Assembly: GCF_019511665.1 (NCBI RefSeq)
Contig: NZ_JAEUAW010000005.1
Location: 1 to 64,000, forward strand
Length of the DNA stretch: 64,000 nt
DNA from: Microbacterium jejuense
GTDB taxonomy: Bacteria > Actinomycetota > Actinomycetes > Actinomycetales > Microbacteriaceae
Direction: 5' to 3'
Under the pieces are notes generated by a model. That model searched no databases, was not told where the DNA came from, and worked only from the letters and a program-made list of their open reading frames with translations. Below are positions 38,541 to 48,676 of the stretch, piece by piece. The translations under genes and the position numbers were made by a program. Within the stretch, counting starts at the first letter, position 1, and every line of letters begins with the position of its first letter.

Positions 38541-40047
38541 ACGGGGCCAGCTTCGAGGCCAGGTGCTCCCCGACGCGGGCGTGCACGAGGGTGCCGCCCT
38601 CTTCGTGCTGCTGCGACAGGATCATGCCGTGCTCGTGGATCGCCGACACGAGGTCGCCCCGGTCGTACGGCACGAGGACGTGCAGCTCCACGGCAGGAAG
38701 CGGCAGCGCGGCCTCGATCGCCGCACGGAGCTCGTCGATGCCCTCACCGGTGCGCGACGACGCGAAGATCGCCCGGGGCTCCAGCCCGCGCAGCACGAGC
38801 CGCGTGTCGTCGTCGACGAGGTCGGCCTTGTTGAAGACCACGAGCTCGGGGATGTCACGCGCGCCCACGTCGCCGATCACGTCGCGCACCGTCGCCAGCT
38901 GCGCCGCGGGGTCGGGGTGCGAGCCGTCCACGACATGCAGGATGACGTCGGATCCACCGACCTCCTCCAGGGTCGAACGGAACGCCTCCACGAGCTGGTG
39001 CGGCAGGTTGCGCACGAAGCCGACCGTGTCGGTCAGCGTGTACACGCGGCCGTCGGCCGTCTCGGAACGCCGGACGGTGGCATCCAGCGTCGCGAACAGC
39101 GCGTTCTCGACGAGCACGCCGGCACTCGTGAGGCGGTTCAGCAGCGACGACTTGCCGGCGTTGGTGTAGCCGGCGATCGCGACGGACGGGATCGTGTTGC
39201 GCTTGCGCTCGGCACGCTTGGCGTCGCGGGCGGGAGCGAAGTCGCGGATCTGCTTGCGCAGCTGCGCCATCTTGGTGCGGATGCGGCGACGGTCGAGCTC
39301 GATCTTGGTCTCACCAGGGCCGCGCGAGCCCATGCCCGCGCCGCCCGCACCGACCTGGCCACCGGCCTGGCGGCTCATCGACTCGCCCCAGCCGCGCAGG
39401 CGCGGCAGCAGGTACTCCAGCTGCGCGAGCTCGACCTGCGCCTTGCCCTCGCGGCTCTTGGCGTGCTGGCTGAAGATGTCGAGGATGACGGTCGTACGGT
39501 CGATGACCTTCACCTTCACCACGTCTTCGAGCGCGCGGCGCTGGCTGGGCGCGAGCTCGGTGTCGGCGATCACGGTGTCGGCGCCGACCGCCGCGACGAT
39601 GTCGCGCAGCTCCTCCGCCTTGCCGCGGCCGATGTACGTCGCGGGGTCGGGATGCGGGCGCCGCTGCAGCACGGCGTCGAGGACGACGGCACCGGCCGTC
39701 TCGGCGAGCGCGGCGAGCTCGCGCAGCGAGTTCTCCGCCTCTTCGGCCTGCCCCTGCGGGTGCACGCCCACGAGCACCACGTTCTCCAGTCGCAGCTGGC
39801 GGTACTCGACCTCGGTGACGTCTTCGAGCTCGGTCGAGAGCCCGGGAACGCGACGCAGCGCGGCGCGCTCCTCGCGATCCCACTGCTCGCCGTCAGTGTC
39901 GGCGGTTCCGATCGTGGCCTCGTCCTGCAGCGCCTGCGCGGCACCGAAGACGTGCACCCCGGACCGCGCTTCGGCGCGCGACAGCACCCGATCCACCGGG
40001 TCCACCGGCGTCTCGTCGGTGCTGCGGGGTGTCGTCGTGTCGGTCAT
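38527..40047 (-). CDS. hflX: Ribosome-associated GTPase HflX
   Basis: Obg-HflX superfamily GTPase that splits or rescues ribosomes in other bacteria. The 506-aa protein has an N-terminal HflX domain (NVVLVGVHPQG, YIGRGKAEEL), a glycine-rich linker (GAGGAGMGSRGPGETKIE), and the G domain with G1 GYTNAGKSSL, G3 DTVGFV and G4 NKAD. ATG 40047 has AAGGA upstream. A second possible start, ATG 40104, is 6 nt after TAGAAT and would add 19 residues; both may be used. Confidence 0.95.
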   Translation of the reverse strand: MTDTTTPRSTDETPVDPVDRVLSRAEARSGVHVFGAAQALQDEATIGTADTDGEQWDREERAALRRVPGLSTELEDVTEVEYRQLRLENVVLVGVHPQGQAEEAENSLRELAALAETAGAVVLDAVLQRRPHPDPATYIGRGKAEELRDIVAAVGADTVIADTELAPSQRRALEDVVKVKVIDRTTVILDIFSQHAKSREGKAQVELAQLEYLLPRLRGWGESMSRQAGGQVGAGGAGMGSRGPGETKIELDRRRIRTKMAQLRKQIRDFAPARDAKRAERKRNTIPSVAIAGYTNAGKSSLLNRLTSAGVLVENALFATLDATVRRSETADGRVYTLTDTVGFVRNLPHQLVEAFRSTLEEVGGSDVILHVVDGSHPDPAAQLATVRDVIGDVGARDIPELVVFNKADLVDDDTRLVLRGLEPRAIFASSRTGEGIDELRAAIEAALPLPAVELHVLVPYDRGDLVSAIHEHGMILSQQHEEGGTLVHARVGEHLASKLAPYARA

Positions 40048-40110
40048 GTGTTCCTTACGTGTGGTGGTGGCGCCTTTTCGACCGTGATCGGCCGGTTGAG
40101 GCATCCGTGA

Positions 40111-40116
40111 ATTCTA
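40111..40116 (-). promoter_or_regulatory. -10 element of hflX
   Basis: TAGAAT on the minus strand, 6 nt before the alternative ATG at 40104 and 63 nt before the Shine-Dalgarno-led ATG at 40047. Confidence 0.5.
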
Positions 40117-40151
40117 GTCCTGCCCAGTGGGCACGCGCCGGGGTCCTCCGC

Positions 40152-40157
40152 TAGGCT
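40152..40157 (+). promoter_or_regulatory. -10 element of the RsmC-like gene
   Basis: TAGGCT, 8 nt before the ATG at 40166. Confidence 0.4.
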
Positions 40158-40165
40158 CGTCAGCC

Positions 40166-40810
40166 ATGGGCGGCGATCACTACTTCAGTGCAACCCCCGC
40201 CAGTCCCGAGAACCTGCGACGCATCCGCGTGACGCTCGCGGGTCGCGACCTCGACGTCACCACCGCGGGTGGCGTCTTCAGTCCCGACCATGTCGACTCG
40301 GGCACCGGCGTCCTGCTGGCGAACACGCCGCCGCCGCCCGCCGGGGGCGATTTTCTCGATCTCGGCTGCGGGTGGGGTCCCATCGCGCTGAGCCTCGCGC
40401 TGGATGCGCCGCACGCCACCGTGTGGGCGGTCGACGTCAACGAGCGCGCCCTTGACCTCGTGCGCCGCAACGCCGAAGCCCTGGGGCTCGAGAATGTCAA
40501 CGCCTCGCTGCCCGACGATGTTCCCGACGGGATCGTGTTCCGCACGATCCGGTCGAACCCGCCCATCCGCGTCGGCAAGAACGAGCTGCACGGGATGCTG
40601 GAGCGGTGGATCCCCCGGCTGGACGAGCGGTCGGATGCCTGGCTCGTCGTGCAGCGGAACCTCGGGGCCGACTCGCTCCAGCGCTGGCTGGCTGCCACGT
40701 TCGCGCGCGGCTACAGCGTCCACCGCTCCGCGACGGCGCGCGGGTTCCGCGTGTTGAAGGTGCGCCGCCACGGCACCCCGCCGACCGAGGACATCCCCAT
40801 CATCGACTGA
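40166..40810 (+). CDS. Class I SAM methyltransferase, RsmC/RlmG-like
   Basis: The 214-aa protein has the SAM-binding motif LDLGCGWGP (64-72), an acidic AVDVNERA loop (88-95), and the catalytic SNPPIR (130-135) of N2-guanine rRNA methyltransferases (small methyltransferase domain, MTS). Only the C-terminal half of E. coli RsmC is represented, as in actinobacterial homologues. The target is probably a 16S or 23S guanine, not proven. It is followed after 14 nt by the Dyp peroxidase gene. Confidence 0.87.
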   Translation: MGGDHYFSATPASPENLRRIRVTLAGRDLDVTTAGGVFSPDHVDSGTGVLLANTPPPPAGGDFLDLGCGWGPIALSLALDAPHATVWAVDVNERALDLVRRNAEALGLENVNASLPDDVPDGIVFRTIRSNPPIRVGKNELHGMLERWIPRLDERSDAWLVVQRNLGADSLQRWLAATFARGYSVHRSATARGFRVLKVRRHGTPPTEDIPIID

Positions 40811-40824
40811 CCCGAGGAGTGTGC

Positions 40825-41778
40825 GTGTCGGAAGCCCGCCGCGTCCCCATCGAACCGCAGCGCGTCGATGCGCCCCTCACCCGCTCAGCGGTGTTCCTGG
40901 TGCTCACGGTGGAAGACACGCAAGAGGCCGTCGCGACCGTCCGCAGCGTGCTCGGCGCACTCGCCGACGTCACCAAGAACGTCGCGTTCCGTGATCTCGC
41001 GGCATCGCTCTCGTGCACCGTGGGGGTGGGCGCGGCCCTCTGGCCGAAGGTCTTCGGAACCGATCTGCCGCGCGAGCTGCACGAGTTCACGCCAATCCGG
41101 GGTGCCGTGCACACGGCTGTCAGCACGCCCGGCGATCTGCTCTTCCACATCCGCGCCGACCGACGCGACCTGTGCTTCGAGCTGGAGCGCCAGCTGGTCG
41201 ACCTGCTCGGCGATGCGGTGGCGGTCGCCGACGAGACCGAAGGGTTTCGCTACTTCGACGCCCGCGACCTGCTCGGCTTCGTCGACGGCACGGCCAACCC
41301 GGTGGGTGCCGCGCTTCCCGAGGCGACGCTCGTCGGTCACGAGGACCCGGCGTTCGCGGGCGGCAGTTATGTCGTCGTGCAGAAGTACGTGCACCCCCTC
41401 GACGCCTGGCGCAGCCTCACCACCGAGCAGCAGGAGGCGGTGATGGGGCGCACCAAGCCCGACAGCATCGAGCTCGACGATGCGGCTCCCGAAGCCCAGA
41501 AGTCGCACAAGACGCTCGCGACGATCGTCGACGAGTCGGGCGACGAGCACGACATCCTCCGCGACAACATGCCCTTCGGCGCTCCTGCCCAGGGCGAGTT
41601 CGGCACGTACTTCATCGGCTATGCGCGGCGCCTGTGGGTGATCGAGCGGATGCTGGAGCGCATGTTCATCGGCGACCCGCCGGGGCTGCACGACCGGCTG
41701 CTCGACTTCTCGACCCCGCTCACCGGCTCCGCCTTCTTCGCCCCTTCAGCGACGCTGCTGGAGTCCCTCGCGGACTGA
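40825..41778 (+). CDS. Dyp-type haem peroxidase (YfeX-like)
   Basis: The 317-aa protein has the family motif GFVDG (151-155) with catalytic Asp154, the proximal haem ligand His190 in QKYVHPLDAW, and ILRDNMPFG with the distal arginine. There is no Tat signal, so it is cytoplasmic, like YfeX-type enzymes. GTG 40825 has GAGGAG 5 nt upstream. It is probably co-transcribed with the methyltransferase before it. No encapsulin gene is adjacent. Physiological substrate unknown. Confidence 0.92.
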   Translation: MSEARRVPIEPQRVDAPLTRSAVFLVLTVEDTQEAVATVRSVLGALADVTKNVAFRDLAASLSCTVGVGAALWPKVFGTDLPRELHEFTPIRGAVHTAVSTPGDLLFHIRADRRDLCFELERQLVDLLGDAVAVADETEGFRYFDARDLLGFVDGTANPVGAALPEATLVGHEDPAFAGGSYVVVQKYVHPLDAWRSLTTEQQEAVMGRTKPDSIELDDAAPEAQKSHKTLATIVDESGDEHDILRDNMPFGAPAQGEFGTYFIGYARRLWVIERMLERMFIGDPPGLHDRLLDFSTPLTGSAFFAPSATLLESLAD

Positions 41779-41784
41779 GGGGTT

Positions 41785-41798
41785 GCGGCGATCGCCGC
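41785..41798. terminator. Palindrome between convergent Dyp peroxidase and dapF
   Basis: GCGGCGATCGCCGC can fold as a 5-bp stem with a GATC loop in the 53-nt gap between stops at 41778 and 41832. It is weak but is the only candidate there. Confidence 0.35.
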
Positions 41799-41831
41799 GG
41801 TTCGCGCTCCGCGGCCGCCCGCGGCCCGCGG

Positions 41832-42704
41832 TCAGGCGAGCGTGACCTCGCCCGTGTAGACGAGCGTCGCGGGGCCCGAGAGCAGCACGTGGCGCGTGCC
41901 TTCGACCTCCGGCATCCTCACTCCCAGCGTTCCGCCCGGGACCTCCACGACCCAGTGGTCGGGCGCCGCAGGACCGGCCCAGTGCCGCACCGCGAGCGCG
42001 GCGGCGGCGACGCCGGTGCCGCAGCTCAAGGTCTCGCCCACGCCCCGCTCGAAGACGCGCATGCGGATCGAGCCGACGCCCTCGTGCACCAGCGGGTCGC
42101 TCGGCACGACGAACTCGATGTTGGCGCCGTGCGGCGGCTCGGGGCTGAGAAGCGGCTGCACCGCCAGATCGAGTCTGTCGAGCTCGGCATCGTCGGGCAG
42201 CGCGACGACGACGTGCGGATTGCCGACATCGATGCCCACGCCCGGCCGCGGGGCACCGCCGCCGCGCGTGCGGACGAGCACCTCGGACTCATCGACGGTC
42301 CAGGCCCCGAGATCGACCTCGTATCCTCGCTCGCTGCGGCTGACGGTCTTGACGCCCGCGCGCGTGCTGACCGCGAGAGGTCCGGCATCTAGATCCACCC
42401 ACCCGACGTCGACGAGGTAGCGCACGAACACGCGCACGCCGTTGCCGCACATCTCGGCCTTCGAACCGTCGGCGTTGCGGTAGTCCATGAACCACTCGGC
42501 GCCGGCTGCCGCCGCCTCGGCACCTTCGGCGATCGCGCTCGCGCGCACGACGCGCAGGATGCCGTCGCCGCCGATGCCGAACCGCCGGTCGCACAGGACG
42601 GCGACCTGGTCGTCCGAGAGGTCGAGGGCGCCGTCCGGATCGGGGACGATCACGAAGTCGTTGCCGGTGCCGTGGCCCTTGGTGAACGCGATCGTCTGCG
42701 GCAT
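41832..42704 (-). CDS. dapF: Diaminopimelate epimerase
   Basis: Cofactor-independent epimerisation of LL- to meso-diaminopimelate for peptidoglycan and lysine. The 290-aa protein has both catalytic cysteines: C86 in EMCGNGVR and C228 in [15 protein letters not shown] (11-18) is the N-terminal signature. The ATG is 6 nt after TAGACT, so it is likely leaderless and has its own promoter. Confidence 0.97.
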   Translation of the reverse strand: MPQTIAFTKGHGTGNDFVIVPDPDGALDLSDDQVAVLCDRRFGIGGDGILRVVRASAIAEGAEAAAAGAEWFMDYRNADGSKAEMCGNGVRVFVRYLVDVGWVDLDAGPLAVSTRAGVKTVSRSERGYEVDLGAWTVDESEVLVRTRGGGAPRPGVGIDVGNPHVVVALPDDAELDRLDLAVQPLLSPEPPHGANIEFVVPSDPLVHEGVGSIRMRVFERGVGETLSCGTGVAAAALAVRHWAGPAAPDHWVVEVPGGTLGVRMPEVEGTRHVLLSGPATLVYTGEVTLA

Positions 42705-42710
42705 CGCCCC

Positions 42711-42716
42711 AGTCTA
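42711..42716 (-). promoter_or_regulatory. -10 element, leaderless promoter of dapF
   Basis: TAGACT on the minus strand, 6 nt before the dapF ATG at 42704. Confidence 0.55.
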
Positions 42717-42756
42717 CGGGCGGGGCGGCGGGCCACGGGTCCGCGCTCCTCCTCGC

Positions 42757-43179
42757 TCAGTCGGCGATCAGGCGCTTGCCGGTGGCCCAGATGTCGAACG
42801 GCTCGTAGCCCAGCTCGTCGTAGAAGCCCCGCGCGATGCCGTTGTCGGGACGCACCATGAGCTGCACCTTCGGGCAGCCCATGTCGAGCAGCAGCTCCTC
42901 CGCACGATGGACGAGCAGCCGGCCGATCCCCTCGCCCCGGCGGTGCGGGTCGCTCGCGAGGTAGTAGAGCCAGCCGCGGTGGCCGTCGTAGCCGGCCATC
43001 ACCGACCCCACGACAGCGCCGCCGTCGACGGCGACGAGGAAGAGCTCCGGCTGCACGCGCAGCTTGCGGTTGATGTCCTGGTACGGGTTGTTCCACGGGC
43101 GGGTGAGCCCGGCGGCCTGCCAGAGCGACACCACGGCCTCGGTGTCGGCGAGTTCGAAGGGGCGGATCTCGGGGGTCAT
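42757..43179 (-). CDS. GNAT family acetyltransferase (YpeA-like)
   Basis: The 140-aa single-domain GNAT protein has the acetyl-CoA motif [20 protein letters not shown] (about 81-99) and [21 protein letters not shown] at the N-terminus, close to the YpeA type. Substrate unknown. The ATG overlaps the miaA stop by 4 nt, so it is translated after miaA. Confidence 0.88.
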   Translation of the reverse strand: MTPEIRPFELADTEAVVSLWQAAGLTRPWNNPYQDINRKLRVQPELFLVAVDGGAVVGSVMAGYDGHRGWLYYLASDPHRRGEGIGRLLVHRAEELLLDMGCPKVQLMVRPDNGIARGFYDELGYEPFDIWATGKRLIAD

Positions 43180-44120
43180 GCCCACGAGTCTGCCAGGGCT
43201 CCGGCATCCGTCCCCGACGTCACCCAGCGTGCGTCGTCGTACCGCCGGAACCACGACACCTGGCGGCGCGCGTAGCGGCGCGTCAGCGCCTGCGTCTCGG
43301 CGATGGCCTCGGGCTCGGTGCGGTCGCCCGCCAGCTGGGCGAGGGCCTGCGAGTAGCCGATCGCGCGCCGCGCCGTGACACCGCGCTCGAGTCCGCGGCC
43401 GCGCAGGGCGCGCACCTCGTCGAGGAGCCCGTCGCGCCACATGCCCTCGGCGCGCGCGTCGAGGCGGGCGACCAGCTCGTCGCGCGGCACGCCCACGGCG
43501 ACGATCCGGGTGTCGGGATGCCACAGCACCGGTGCCGCGGGCAGGGCGGCGCCGTGCGTCCGCTCCCCGAGCTGCAGGACTTCGAGCGCCCGCACGATGC
43601 GGCGGCCGTTGCGGGGATCGACCTTCTCGGCCGTGGCCGGGTCGAGTTCGCGCAGGCGCGCGAACAGCGCTCCGGGTCCCGCGTCCCCGAGCTCCGCCTC
43701 CAGGCGTTCGCGCACCGCCTCGTCGCGCGGCGGAAAGCGGAAGTCGAACAGCACGCTCGACACGTACAGGCCCGAGCCGCCGACGAGGATCGCGTCGGCG
43801 TCGCGACGGTGGATGCCGCGGACGGCTTCGCGAGCGGCATCCTGATACCAGGCCACCGCCGCCTCGTCTGTCACCTCGAGCGCGTCGAGCAGGTGGTGAG
43901 GGATGCCGCGCCGCTCGTCGGCCGGGAGCTTCGCCGTGCCGATGTCCATGCCCCGGTACAGCTGCATCGCGTCGGCGTTGACGATCTCGGCCGCCCGCCC
44001 GCGCGCGGCGAGCGCCTCGGCCAGATCGAGCGACAGGGCCGTCTTGCCGGTGCCGGTCGCGCCGACGACGGCCCAGATGCGCGGGGGCACGGTCACGCCC
44101 GCTCCCCCGCGCGCGGCCAT
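43176..44120 (-). CDS. miaA: tRNA dimethylallyltransferase
   Basis: Adds the dimethylallyl group to A37 of tRNAs reading UNN codons. The 314-aa protein has the P-loop GATGTGKT (20-27), [17 protein letters not shown] with the substrate-binding Asp, and [10 protein letters not shown]. It follows miaB by 28 nt; MiaA and MiaB act in succession to give ms2i6A37. Confidence 0.96.
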   Translation of the reverse strand: MAARGGAGVTVPPRIWAVVGATGTGKTALSLDLAEALAARGRAAEIVNADAMQLYRGMDIGTAKLPADERRGIPHHLLDALEVTDEAAVAWYQDAAREAVRGIHRRDADAILVGGSGLYVSSVLFDFRFPPRDEAVRERLEAELGDAGPGALFARLRELDPATAEKVDPRNGRRIVRALEVLQLGERTHGAALPAAPVLWHPDTRIVAVGVPRDELVARLDARAEGMWRDGLLDEVRALRGRGLERGVTARRAIGYSQALAQLAGDRTEPEAIAETQALTRRYARRQVSWFRRYDDARWVTSGTDAGALADSWA

Positions 44121-44148
44121 GCGTGCGACGCGGCGCGCGCCGGCCGCG

Positions 44149-45702
44149 TCACGAACCCAGGCGGAGAGTCGGGATGCCGAGACCGACCATGCGTCGGCCG
44201 TCCGCGCCGACGGGGGCCGGGGCGGGGACAGCGCACGACTCGGCCTGCGCGCGGTCCCATGCGTCTCCGGAGCGCGTCCGGCGGATGCGCAGCGGCGCGC
44301 CGTCGGGCGAGTCGGCGAGGAGGTGGAACGGCGCGGCGTGCGTCACGACGACCGACACGACATCGCCGGGGCGCGGCGTGTCGGAGCCCTCGGGCACCTC
44401 GAAGTGCACGAGGCGGTTGTCTTCGGCGCGGCCGGTCAGACGGTGCGTCTCGGCGTCCTTCTTGCCCTCGCCGGTCGACACCAGCACCTGCACCTCGCGG
44501 CCGACCTGCTTCTGGTTCTCTTCGAGCGAGATGCGCTCCTGCAGGGCGATCAGACGGTCGTACCGCGCCTGCACGACCTCCTTCGGCACCTGGTCGGCCA
44601 TGGTCGCGGCCGGCGTGCCCTCGCGGATCGAGTACTGGAACGTGAACGCGCTCGCGAACCGCGCCTGCTCGACGACCCGCATGGTGTCTTCGAAGTCCTC
44701 GTCGGTCTCACCCGGGAACCCGACGATGATGTCGGTCGAGATGGCGGCGTCGGGCATCTTGGCCCGCACGCGGTCGAGGATGCCGAGGAACCGCTCGCTG
44801 CGGTACGAGCGGCGCATCGCCTTGAGGATGCGGTCGCTGCCGGACTGCAGCGGCATGTGCAGCTGCGGCATGACGGCGGGCGTCTCGGCCATCGCGTCGA
44901 TGACGTCGTCGGTGAAGGCGGCCGGGTGCGGGCTCGTGAACCGGATGCGCTCCAGTCCCTCGATCTCGCCGGCGGCGCGCAGCAGCTTGCCGAAGGCCTG
45001 CCGGTCGCCGAACTCGACGCCGTAGGAGTTGACGTTCTGGCCGAGGAGGGTGACCTCCATCGCCCCGTCGTCCACGAGCAGGCGGATCTCGTTGAGGATG
45101 TCGCCGGGGCGACGGTCCTTCTCCTTGCCGCGCAGACTCGGCACGATGCAGAACGTGCACGTGTTGTTGCAGCCGACCGAGATCGACACCCAGCCGCTGT
45201 AGACGCTGTCGCGCTTGGTGGGAAGGGTCGACGGGAAGACCTCGAGCGACTCCAGGATCTCCAGCTCGGCCTCGCCGTTGTGGCGGGCGCGCTCCAGCAG
45301 GCTGGGCAGCGAGCCCATGTTGTGGGTGCCGAACACGACGTCGACCCACGGCGCCTTCTGCTGGACGACGTCCTTGTCCATCTGCGCGAGGCAGCCGCCG
45401 ACGGCGATCTGCATGCCGTCGTGCTTGTCTTTGCGCGACTTCAGGTGGCCGAGGGTGCCGTACAGCTTGCCCGCGGCGTTGTCGCGCACGGCGCAGGTGT
45501 TGATGACGACCACGTCGGCCTCTTCGCCGGCGCCGGCGCGGACGTATCCCGCGCTCTCGAGCGAGCCCGAGAGGCGCTCGGAGTCGTGCACGTTCATCTG
45601 GCAGCCGAACGTGCGCACCTCGTAGGTGCGGACGCGCCCGTCGGCATCGTGCGACGCCGGCGACGGCGCGATGAGGGTCGGTGTGGCGGAAGGGGAAGAC
45701 AT
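44149..45702 (-). CDS. miaB: tRNA-2-methylthio-N6-dimethylallyladenosine synthase
   Basis: Radical-SAM methylthiotransferase that adds the methylthio group to i6A37. The 517-aa protein has the N-terminal UPF0004 domain with cluster cysteines C34, C70 and C104, the radical-SAM motif CNNTCTFC (C178, C182, C185), and a C-terminal TRAM domain (about 385-450). An extra ~60-residue tail after TRAM (from about 455) is not part of the core family. A -10 TAGAAT lies 9 nt before the ATG. Confidence 0.96.
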   Translation of the reverse strand: MSSPSATPTLIAPSPASHDADGRVRTYEVRTFGCQMNVHDSERLSGSLESAGYVRAGAGEEADVVVINTCAVRDNAAGKLYGTLGHLKSRKDKHDGMQIAVGGCLAQMDKDVVQQKAPWVDVVFGTHNMGSLPSLLERARHNGEAELEILESLEVFPSTLPTKRDSVYSGWVSISVGCNNTCTFCIVPSLRGKEKDRRPGDILNEIRLLVDDGAMEVTLLGQNVNSYGVEFGDRQAFGKLLRAAGEIEGLERIRFTSPHPAAFTDDVIDAMAETPAVMPQLHMPLQSGSDRILKAMRRSYRSERFLGILDRVRAKMPDAAISTDIIVGFPGETDEDFEDTMRVVEQARFASAFTFQYSIREGTPAATMADQVPKEVVQARYDRLIALQERISLEENQKQVGREVQVLVSTGEGKKDAETHRLTGRAEDNRLVHFEVPEGSDTPRPGDVVSVVVTHAAPFHLLADSPDGAPLRIRRTRSGDAWDRAQAESCAVPAPAPVGADGRRMVGLGIPTLRLGS

Positions 45703-45711
45703 GATCCCGCC

Positions 45712-45717
45712 ATTCTA
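45712..45717 (-). promoter_or_regulatory. -10 element of miaB-miaA
   Basis: TAGAAT on the minus strand, 9 nt before the miaB ATG at 45702. Confidence 0.45.
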
Positions 45718-45758
45718 CGAGCCCGGTCCGGTCAGGGACCCGCGTGCCGTCCGGCGTC

Positions 45759-46919
45759 TCACCCGTCGGCGGGGTCTGCGGCGAATCGCGCGAGGAACGC
45801 CGCGAGGTGGCGTTCGTACGCCTCGGGGTCGACGTTCCAGCTCTGGATGTGCCCGGCATCCTTCACCGGCACGTACTGCGCGAGAGGCAGGGCGTCCGCG
45901 AACGCCTCGCTCTCGGCGTGGGGAACCAGCGGGTCGGCGAGTCCCTGGAACAGCAGGATCGGGATGCCGGCGAACGCGGCCGTCTGATCCAGCTCGTCCA
46001 GCGGCGCGAGCTGGAGGTCGCCTCGCCACCGCACGGTCTGCTGCACGAGCGGCGTGAACCAGCCCACGTGCAGGCGTTCGGCCTGCCCTGCGATGACGCC
46101 CGACCAGTCGAGCACCGGAGAGTCCAGGACCATTCCCACCACGAGGGAGGCGTGACGCGACTCGTGCATGAACCGCGTGACGATGCTGCCGCCCATCGAG
46201 TCGCCGTACAGGATGAAGCGCTCGGCGCCCTGTGCGAGCGCATAGTCGGCGGCGGCCTCGAGGTCGCGCCACTCGCGCTCGCCGAGCGAGAACAGGCCGT
46301 TCGGGCTCGGCGGGGCGCCGACGTCGTTGCGGTAGCTGATGAGAAGCGTGGGGAGGTCGGCTCCGGCGATCGTCTGAAGCGGGCGCAGCCCGCTCTGGCG
46401 GAGCCCGTCGATGCCGTGGACGAACAGCACCCAGGTGGTGCCGTCGCCGGGTACATGCCACGCCGGCATCGGACCGAGTTCGCCGTCGACCTCGACGTCC
46501 TCGTAGTCGATGCCGAGCGCGCTGCGCGGATCGGTGGTCCAGATGTTCGGCACCAGTTGCACGGCCGCGCCGACGGGCGGACGACCCTCGGTCGACGTGA
46601 AGGGGCGTGTGATCCCCTTGTCGTCGGAGCGGATCACCGGGCCGACGATCGCCTCGCCTGTCGCGCCGTCGGCGTCGGTCCATGTGAGGCCGTAGGTTCC
46701 GACACGCTCCCCGGCCTTGGTCGGCGACAGGGTGATCTCTTCGTCGGTGACCGCGACGACCGTGCCGGCCTTCGTCGTGAGGTCGTGGTGCGGAGTGAGC
46801 AGCGCCTGCGCGCTGAACCACGGGATGGCGACCACGATGGTGATGGCCAGCGCAGCGAGCGTCCCTCCCACGATCCACGGCCAGCGACGATGTCGCTCGT
46901 TCCTCGTGCGCCCCGTCAC
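45759..46919 (-). CDS. Membrane-anchored alpha/beta hydrolase
   Basis: The 386-aa protein has a basic N-terminus, a membrane helix at about 12-35, and an outward-facing alpha/beta-hydrolase domain. It shows FVHGIDG (oxyanion region), GDSMGG with the nucleophile serine, QGLADPLVP with the acid, and DAGHIQSW with the histidine. It resembles the BEM46/serine aminopeptidase S33 type; substrate unknown. I favour GTG 46919, which is 7 nt after TAGGAT; ATG 46928 overlaps that hexamer and would add three residues. Confidence 0.85.
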   Translation of the reverse strand: MTGRTRNERHRRWPWIVGGTLAALAITIVVAIPWFSAQALLTPHHDLTTKAGTVVAVTDEEITLSPTKAGERVGTYGLTWTDADGATGEAIVGPVIRSDDKGITRPFTSTEGRPPVGAAVQLVPNIWTTDPRSALGIDYEDVEVDGELGPMPAWHVPGDGTTWVLFVHGIDGLRQSGLRPLQTIAGADLPTLLISYRNDVGAPPSPNGLFSLGEREWRDLEAAADYALAQGAERFILYGDSMGGSIVTRFMHESRHASLVVGMVLDSPVLDWSGVIAGQAERLHVGWFTPLVQQTVRWRGDLQLAPLDELDQTAAFAGIPILLFQGLADPLVPHAESEAFADALPLAQYVPVKDAGHIQSWNVDPEAYERHLAAFLARFAADPADG

Positions 46920-46940
46920 AGCCGTCATCCTAGGGGCCGC

Positions 46941-47927
46941 TCACGCGCGGGCGTCCTCCAGCCACGCGAGCGCTCGCTCGACGTTGTCGCGAGCGGTCTG
47001 CTCGTAGCCGGACACCCAGTCGCCCGCGTACCCGCGGATCACCGGCTCGCTGGCCAGGATCAGCGAGAAGTAGAGACGCGACAGCTGCAGCCGGGTCTCG
47101 CCCGCCGGCGAGGCGAGCTCGCTCGCGAGGATGCCGCCGGCATCGGCGTCGCCGGCCAGGAGGTCGGCGTCGGGGGCCCCGTGGCCGAGCTGGTCGGCGC
47201 CCACGAGCTCGTGCAGCGGATCGCCCCACAGCGTCCGCTCGGTGTCGATGATGCCCACGATCTCGTGCGTGTCGTCGTCGAGGAAGACGTTGCCGGCCCA
47301 CAGATCGGTGTGCACGACGACGGGGCGCGTCACGGCGTTCAGAGCCGTGCCGTGCGCGGCCACTGCGGCACGCACCCGCTCCGACGGCAGCGCCACGTCC
47401 CAGCGCGCCGCGTCGGCCAGGACGGCCTCCGTCATCGCGGTGAACGCCTCGCGCCACGTCGTGCCCGAGAGCCCGGCGTGCTCGGACGGGTAGCCGAACC
47501 CCGGCGCCTCGACGCGGTGAAGCCGCGCCATCACGGCGCCGAGCCTGCGACGCACCGCGGCGTTCTGCGCCTCGTCGAGCTGCAGGTCGAGCCATGGGCG
47601 CCCGGGGAGGTGCTCGGCGACCACGAGATCGGCGTCGACGGCCCGTCGACTGAAGTCCGTGTGGAGCACACGCGGCACCGGCACGCCGCTGCCGCCGAGC
47701 ATCCGGTAGGTCATGGCCTCGGTCGCCAGCAGGCCGTGCTCGTAGCGGAACAGCCTCGACGTGTCGGCGCCGACGATCTTCGCGACGGCCTGCGTGCCGT
47801 CGTCGAACCGGACGCGGTACGCGGTGGCGAACATGCCTCCGGAGAGGGACTCCGCCGCGATCAGCCGGCCGACCGGCGCGACGAGATCCGCCAGCTGCGC
47901 CTCGTCGAGCGCGAACTTCGTGAGCAC
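46941..47927 (-). CDS. Aminoglycoside phosphotransferase (APH) family protein
   Basis: The 328-aa kinase-like protein has the catalytic loop HTDLWAGN (206-213; Brenner motif) and the metal-binding IIDTE (226-230). AVAKIVGAD near residue 47-55 holds the nucleotide-binding lysine. The family includes fructosamine, choline, homoserine and antibiotic kinases; nothing here indicates antibiotic resistance. The GTG is 6 nt after TAGGGT (-10). Confidence 0.87.
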   Translation of the reverse strand: MLTKFALDEAQLADLVAPVGRLIAAESLSGGMFATAYRVRFDDGTQAVAKIVGADTSRLFRYEHGLLATEAMTYRMLGGSGVPVPRVLHTDFSRRAVDADLVVAEHLPGRPWLDLQLDEAQNAAVRRRLGAVMARLHRVEAPGFGYPSEHAGLSGTTWREAFTAMTEAVLADAARWDVALPSERVRAAVAAHGTALNAVTRPVVVHTDLWAGNVFLDDDTHEIVGIIDTERTLWGDPLHELVGADQLGHGAPDADLLAGDADAGGILASELASPAGETRLQLSRLYFSLILASEPVIRGYAGDWVSGYEQTARDNVERALAWLEDARA

Positions 47928-47933
47928 CCGCTC

Positions 47934-47939
47934 ACCCTA
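47934..47939 (-). promoter_or_regulatory. -10 element of the APH-family gene
   Basis: TAGGGT on the minus strand, 6 nt before the GTG start at 47927. Confidence 0.5.
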
Positions 47940-47951
47940 GCGCCGCGGAGC

Positions 47952-47971
47952 ACACGTCCCGCGCCACGTGT
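47952..47971 (-). terminator. Hairpin after recX
   Basis: ACACGT and ACGTGT flank an 8-nt loop, 4 nt past the recX stop. A plausible end for the recA-recX transcript, though the stem is short. Confidence 0.4.
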
Positions 47972-47975
47972 CGCG

Positions 47976-48676
47976 TCACTCGAACCGCACACGCCCGATG
48001 GGACGACTCAGCTCATCCAGCGCCTGGCGCGTCGCGTTCATCGCGACCGGGCCGCCGTAGCCGCGTCGCGCGAGCTGACCCGCGAGACGGCGCACGGCGA
48101 CATCGCGCTCCAGGCCACGCATGGACGAGGCCTTGCTGCGCGCGAACTCGAGGGCCCGCTCGAAGTCGTCGTCCGGAAGCTCCTCGAGCGCCGCGTCGGC
48201 GACCTCGCGTGCCACGCCGCGCTTGGCGAGCGTCTGCGCGATCGCCTTGCGCCCTTGTCCTTTGCGATCCGAGCCCGAATGGACCAGCTGCTCGGCCAGC
48301 TTCGCGTCGTCGAGGTAGCCGAGGCGTTCGAAGGAGGCGATGACCTCGTCGATCGCCTCGTCGTCGAGCTCGTGGTCGCGCAGCACACCCCGCGCCTCAC
48401 GAACCGACAGCGAGCGCGCCCGCAGCTTCTTCAGGAGACTCTTCTCGGCGCCCGCCCGTGCATCGGCCGCGGCTGCCGTATCCGGGACGCGCAGGTGCGA
48501 CGTGTCATTGCCGAACCGGTCGTACTCGTCGTCCGCGGACTCCGGATCGTCGGCCCAGGTCGCGTTCCATGCCGGCTCGGACGGAGCCTCGGCGGGCGCC
48601 GCAGGTACGGGCCCGCCGAAGAGCGGGATGACGGGGGCGAGCGTCTCGCCCTCGCCCCCGTCCTCGAACCGCACCA

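Noticed and set aside
41781..41831. GC-rich repeats before the dapF stop as a longer structured element
   Set aside because: Several CGCGG/CCGCG strings occur, but beyond the short GATC-centred palindrome no pairing is convincing in such GC-rich sequence.
46941..47927. APH-family gene as an antibiotic-resistance gene
   Set aside because: The HTDLWAGN loop is shared by many metabolic kinases, and the context is core chromosome with no mobile element.
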